Both the position numbers and the translations under genes were made by a program. The notes under the pieces were generated by a model. It made no database searches and had not been told where the DNA came from. It saw only the letters and a list, made by a program, of their open reading frames with translations. From contig CALNBU010000579.1 in NCBI GenBank assembly GCA_937875615.1, positions 1-5,596 on the forward strand: a stretch of DNA of 5,596 nt. The letters are read 5' to 3'. The DNA is from an uncultured Archangium sp. (lineage in GTDB: Bacteria; Myxococcota; Myxococcia; Myxococcales; Myxococcaceae). The first letter of the stretch is position 1. Every line of letters starts with the position of its first letter. Below are positions 4,152-5,596 of the stretch, piece by piece.

Positions 4152-5596
4152 CTACGGGACGAGGAGCCCGAGGTTCGCGCCGCCCGAGAAGCCGTTCTGC
4201 GAGCCATCGAGGTCGCCGAAGCACCACGCGCCGCCGTCGAGCGTGAAGCGCCAAGTGTACCGCTGTCCGGCCTGGGCGTTCGACGGCATCGCCGCCTGGT
4301 ACTCGTCGTTGTTGCCCGACGAGGTGTTGAAGGTGCCTGGGTGCCAGGTCCAGCCGAAGCCGGGGTCCGTCGCCTCGTCGCCGACGCCCAGCTCGGCGGT
4401 CAGCGGGACCGTGGCCGTACACCAGCGCGCCGCTGCCCACCTGGAGCTCGCCGGGGTGCTGCAGGTTGCAGTAGTCGAGCTCCGCGTGCGGGAGCACCTG
4501 CACGTTGTACTGCTGCCCCACCTCGTAGCCATCGACGTCGGAGCCGTTCAGGTCGCAGTACAGCCAGGCGCCGCCGTCGAGCTGCAGGCGGGCCGCGACC
4601 GCGCGCTGGCCGGTGTAGGCCGGGAAGGCGGTGGCGGAGAAGCTGGTGCCGCCGTCGGCCTCGCCCGCGAGCTGGGCGTCCTTCCAGCCCCACAGCGCGC
4701 TGCTCGAGGCGTTGTCGCCCTCGGGCCCGATGCCCACCTGCACCAGCGGCGTGGCGCCCGTCGGCAGTCGGGCCAGGGCGGTGATGGTGAGCGGCGCGCC
4801 GCTGCCCAGCGCGTAGGCCGACACCGCGTCGAGGCGGCAGGTGGTCTCGGGCGGCGCGGTGACGGTGAGCGTGGGGAGCTGACCGCCCTGCACGCCGTTC
4901 TGGGAGCCGTCGAGGTCGCAGACGGTCCACGCGCCCTGCTGGACGCGGAAACGCCAGGCGAGGAAGTAGGCGCCGGGCGCGGGCGCCACCAGCGCCTGCT
5001 GGTACTCGTCGTGGTCCGCGACGTCGGCGTTGAAGCTGGCGCTGGCGCTCCACACCCAGCCGGCGTCGGTGGGGTCGGTGGTGGCGCCATAGCCGAGCTG
5101 GCCTTCGATGCCCGCCACCACGCCGGTGCCCTCGGTGAGGCCCTGCGCGTACACCCGCCCGTAGGTGGGACCGCTGGCCTCGCCGGGCTCCAGCGTGAGC
5201 GAGGTGGGGTGCTGGAAGTGACAGGCGTCGATGGCGTAGGGCGCCACCGTCAGCGTGCCCGCCTGCGCTTCGGTGAAGCCGTCCTGCGCCAGCCCGTCGG
5301 CGTCGCAGTAGGCCCAGGCGCCGGTGTCGAGGCGGAAGCGGAAGGCGAAGCGCCAGGTGCCGAGGCCCGGGTTGGGCAGCTGCGCCTGGAACTCGTCGTT
5401 GCTGCCCTGGTCGGCGTGGTAGCTCGCGCCGAGCCAGGTCCAGGTGGCGGGGTCGCTCCCCGGCGCGCCGTAGCCCAGCGCGCCCTCGATGCCGGTGCCG
5501 GCCCCCGCGGCGTCGGTGACGCCGGCTTTGTAGATCTGTCCGTACACCACCGGCCCGCTCTGGGTGCCGCGCAGCGACACCTGCGGCGGCGGTTGA
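4084..5596 (-). CDS. Cysteine-containing beta-module repeat protein, 5'-partial and frameshifted
   Basis: The protein consists of tandem modules of about 120-128 residues with low Lys and high Gly/Ala/Asp. Consensus elements are CxxQHP, then a YGxVYxxGxT strand, GIEGxLGYG, DPxxxxWxW, a DEYQ/DEFQ turn, FRFRxxxGAWxxC, and DxDGxxxxG before a linker. I recall similar modules (YGQVYVxGVT...AQLGYG...CDLDGS) in extracellular multidomain proteins of Myxococcota and Chloroflexota; their function is not established. A cell-surface or secreted role with one disulfide per module is inference. The frame is open to the right edge, and module 1 lacks its first cysteine, so the gene extends beyond the window; GTG 5580 is not a credible start. 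In module 4 the frame breaks near 4407-4413. Beyond it this frame yields a roughly 108-residue Arg-rich tail ending at the TGA at 4084, while module homology continues in another frame to a TAG at 4152. The gene is therefore either damaged or affected by a sequencing or assembly error. Confidence 0.78.
   Translation of the reverse strand, partial: QPPPQVSLRGTQSGPVVYGQIYKAGVTDAAGAGTGIEGALGYGAPGSDPATWTWLGASYHADQGSNDEFQAQLPNPGLGTWRFAFRFRLDTGAWAYCDADGLAQDGFTEAQAGTLTVAPYAIDACHFQHPTSLTLEPGEASGPTYGRVYAQGLTEGTGVVAGIEGQLGYGATTDPTDAGWVWSASASFNADVADHDEYQQALVAPAPGAYFLAWRFRVQQGAWTVCDLDGSQNGVQGGQLPTLTVTAPPETTCRLDAVSAYALGSGAPLTITALARLPTGATPLVQVGIGPEGDNASSSALWGWKDAQLAGEADGGTSFSATAFPAYTGQRAVAARLQLDGGAWLYCDLNGSDVDGYEVGQQYNVQVLPHAELDYCNLQHPGELQVGSGALVYGHGPADRRAGRRRRGDGPRLRLDLAPRHLQHLVGQQRRVPGGDAVERPGRTAVHLALHARRRRVVLRRPRWLAERLLGRREPRAPRPVGAEPEETKRDRRFGLRDEPRII
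4152..4412 (-). pseudogene. Displaced C-terminal part of module 4 (frame-shifted remnant)
   Basis: In the alternative minus-strand frame the text resumes clear module homology: PLTAELGVG corresponds to GIEGQLGYG of module 2, DPGFGWTWHPG to the W-x-W strand, NNDEYQAAMP to the DEYQ turn, then WRFTLDGGAW and DLDGSQNG. It ends LGLLVP at a TAG (4154-4152), soon after the DxDG loop, so the complete protein would end with module 4 and carry no C-terminal sorting domain. The frame has no further lesion, which fits a recent mutation or an artefact. The cysteine before DxDG sits two residues earlier than in the other modules (WCFGDLDG against WxxCDxDG). Confidence 0.75.
4152..4488 (-). repeat. Repeat-protein module 4 (interrupted, C-terminal)
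   Basis: It opens normally with YCNLQHPGELQVGSGALVYG in the upstream frame, then changes frame at about 4407-4413 and finishes in the other frame. Compared with modules 1 and 2, about 13-14 residues of the VYxxGxTxxxGxG segment between YG and the (G/P)(I/L)xxxLGxG strand are missing. The last module is thus both shorter and out of frame. Confidence 0.72.
4489..4854 (-). repeat. Repeat-protein module 3 (divergent)
   Basis: This module has diverged strongly in its first half: TCRLDAVS replaces CxxQHP, LTITALARL replaces the YGxVYxxG strand, and VGIGPEG replaces LGYG. The second half still matches, with LWGWKDAQL, LQLDGGAW and YCDLNGSDVDGY. The two cysteines are conserved, about 94 residues apart. 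The divergence suggests a different binding surface or an older duplication. Confidence 0.68.
4855..5238 (-). repeat. Repeat-protein module 2 (complete reference module)
   Basis: This is the complete and most typical module, about 128 residues. It opens with ACHFQHP, then TYGRVYAQGLTEG, GIEGQLGYG, GWVWSASASFNAD, DEYQQ, WRFRVQQGAW and VCDLDGSQNG, and ends LPTLTVTA. It has exactly two cysteines, about 101 residues apart, one at the module start and one before the DxDG loop, which suggests an intramodule disulfide. Confidence 0.78.
5239..5596 (-). repeat. Repeat-protein module 1 (partial)
   Basis: This is the most N-terminal module visible. It enters from the right edge as QPPPQVSL, aligning with QHPTSLTL of module 2, so its first cysteine should lie just outside the window. 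It has VYGQIYKAGVTDAAGAG, GIEGALGYG, WTWLGASYHAD, NDEFQ, FRFRLDTGAW and YCDADG in the standard order, and ends LTVAP. Confidence 0.75.

Noticed and set aside
5578..5580. GTG 5580 as the true start of the repeat protein
   Set aside because: It falls inside module 1; the frame stays open to the edge with residues QPPPQ aligning to QHPTS of module 2, and no SD or signal peptide is present.

Overview
The window is GC-rich with strong G/C bias at third codon positions. It carries genes typical of a Myxococcota (deltaproteobacterial) chromosome: a CPNC thioredoxin-fold protein, an orphan lipoprotein, a tandem universal stress protein beside an ion permease, and a secreted-type repeat protein. The taxonomic placement is inference from gene style and composition; no marker gene is present.

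Layout. 1-551 (minus): a two-gene operon, a thioredoxin-like protein followed by a metallo-beta-lactamase-fold protein that runs off the left edge, coupled by an ATGA stop/start overlap. 552-639: a divergent intergenic region with a TTGACA -35 box facing right. 640-868 (plus): a tRNA-Val(TAC) / tRNA-Asp(GTC) pair closed by a strong intrinsic terminator. 941-1573 (plus): an uncharacterised lipoprotein with a hairpin around its ribosome binding site. 1624-3999 (minus): an ArsB/NhaD-type (ion transporter superfamily) permease followed 21 bp later by a two-domain UspA-like protein, almost certainly co-transcribed. 4000-4151: a short intergenic region. 4084/4152-5596 (minus): the 3' part of a protein built from about 125-residue beta-rich modules, each with two cysteines. 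Its last module is broken by a frameshift, and its 5' end lies beyond the right edge.

How the genes relate. The permease and the Usp protein form the clearest functional pair: a membrane ion or anion carrier with a soluble stress-protein partner, which may regulate it. The thioredoxin-like protein and the beta-lactamase-fold protein are translationally coupled. The latter has lost the HxHxDH metal motif, so a catalytic hydrolase role is doubtful. The tRNA cluster is housekeeping.

I saw no CRISPR array, insertion sequence, phage gene or defence cassette. The points most worth a second look are the degenerate beta-lactamase-fold protein, the permease whose two halves differ in motif conservation, and the module-4 lesion, which looks like a deletion of about 38 bp rather than a simple one-base error.
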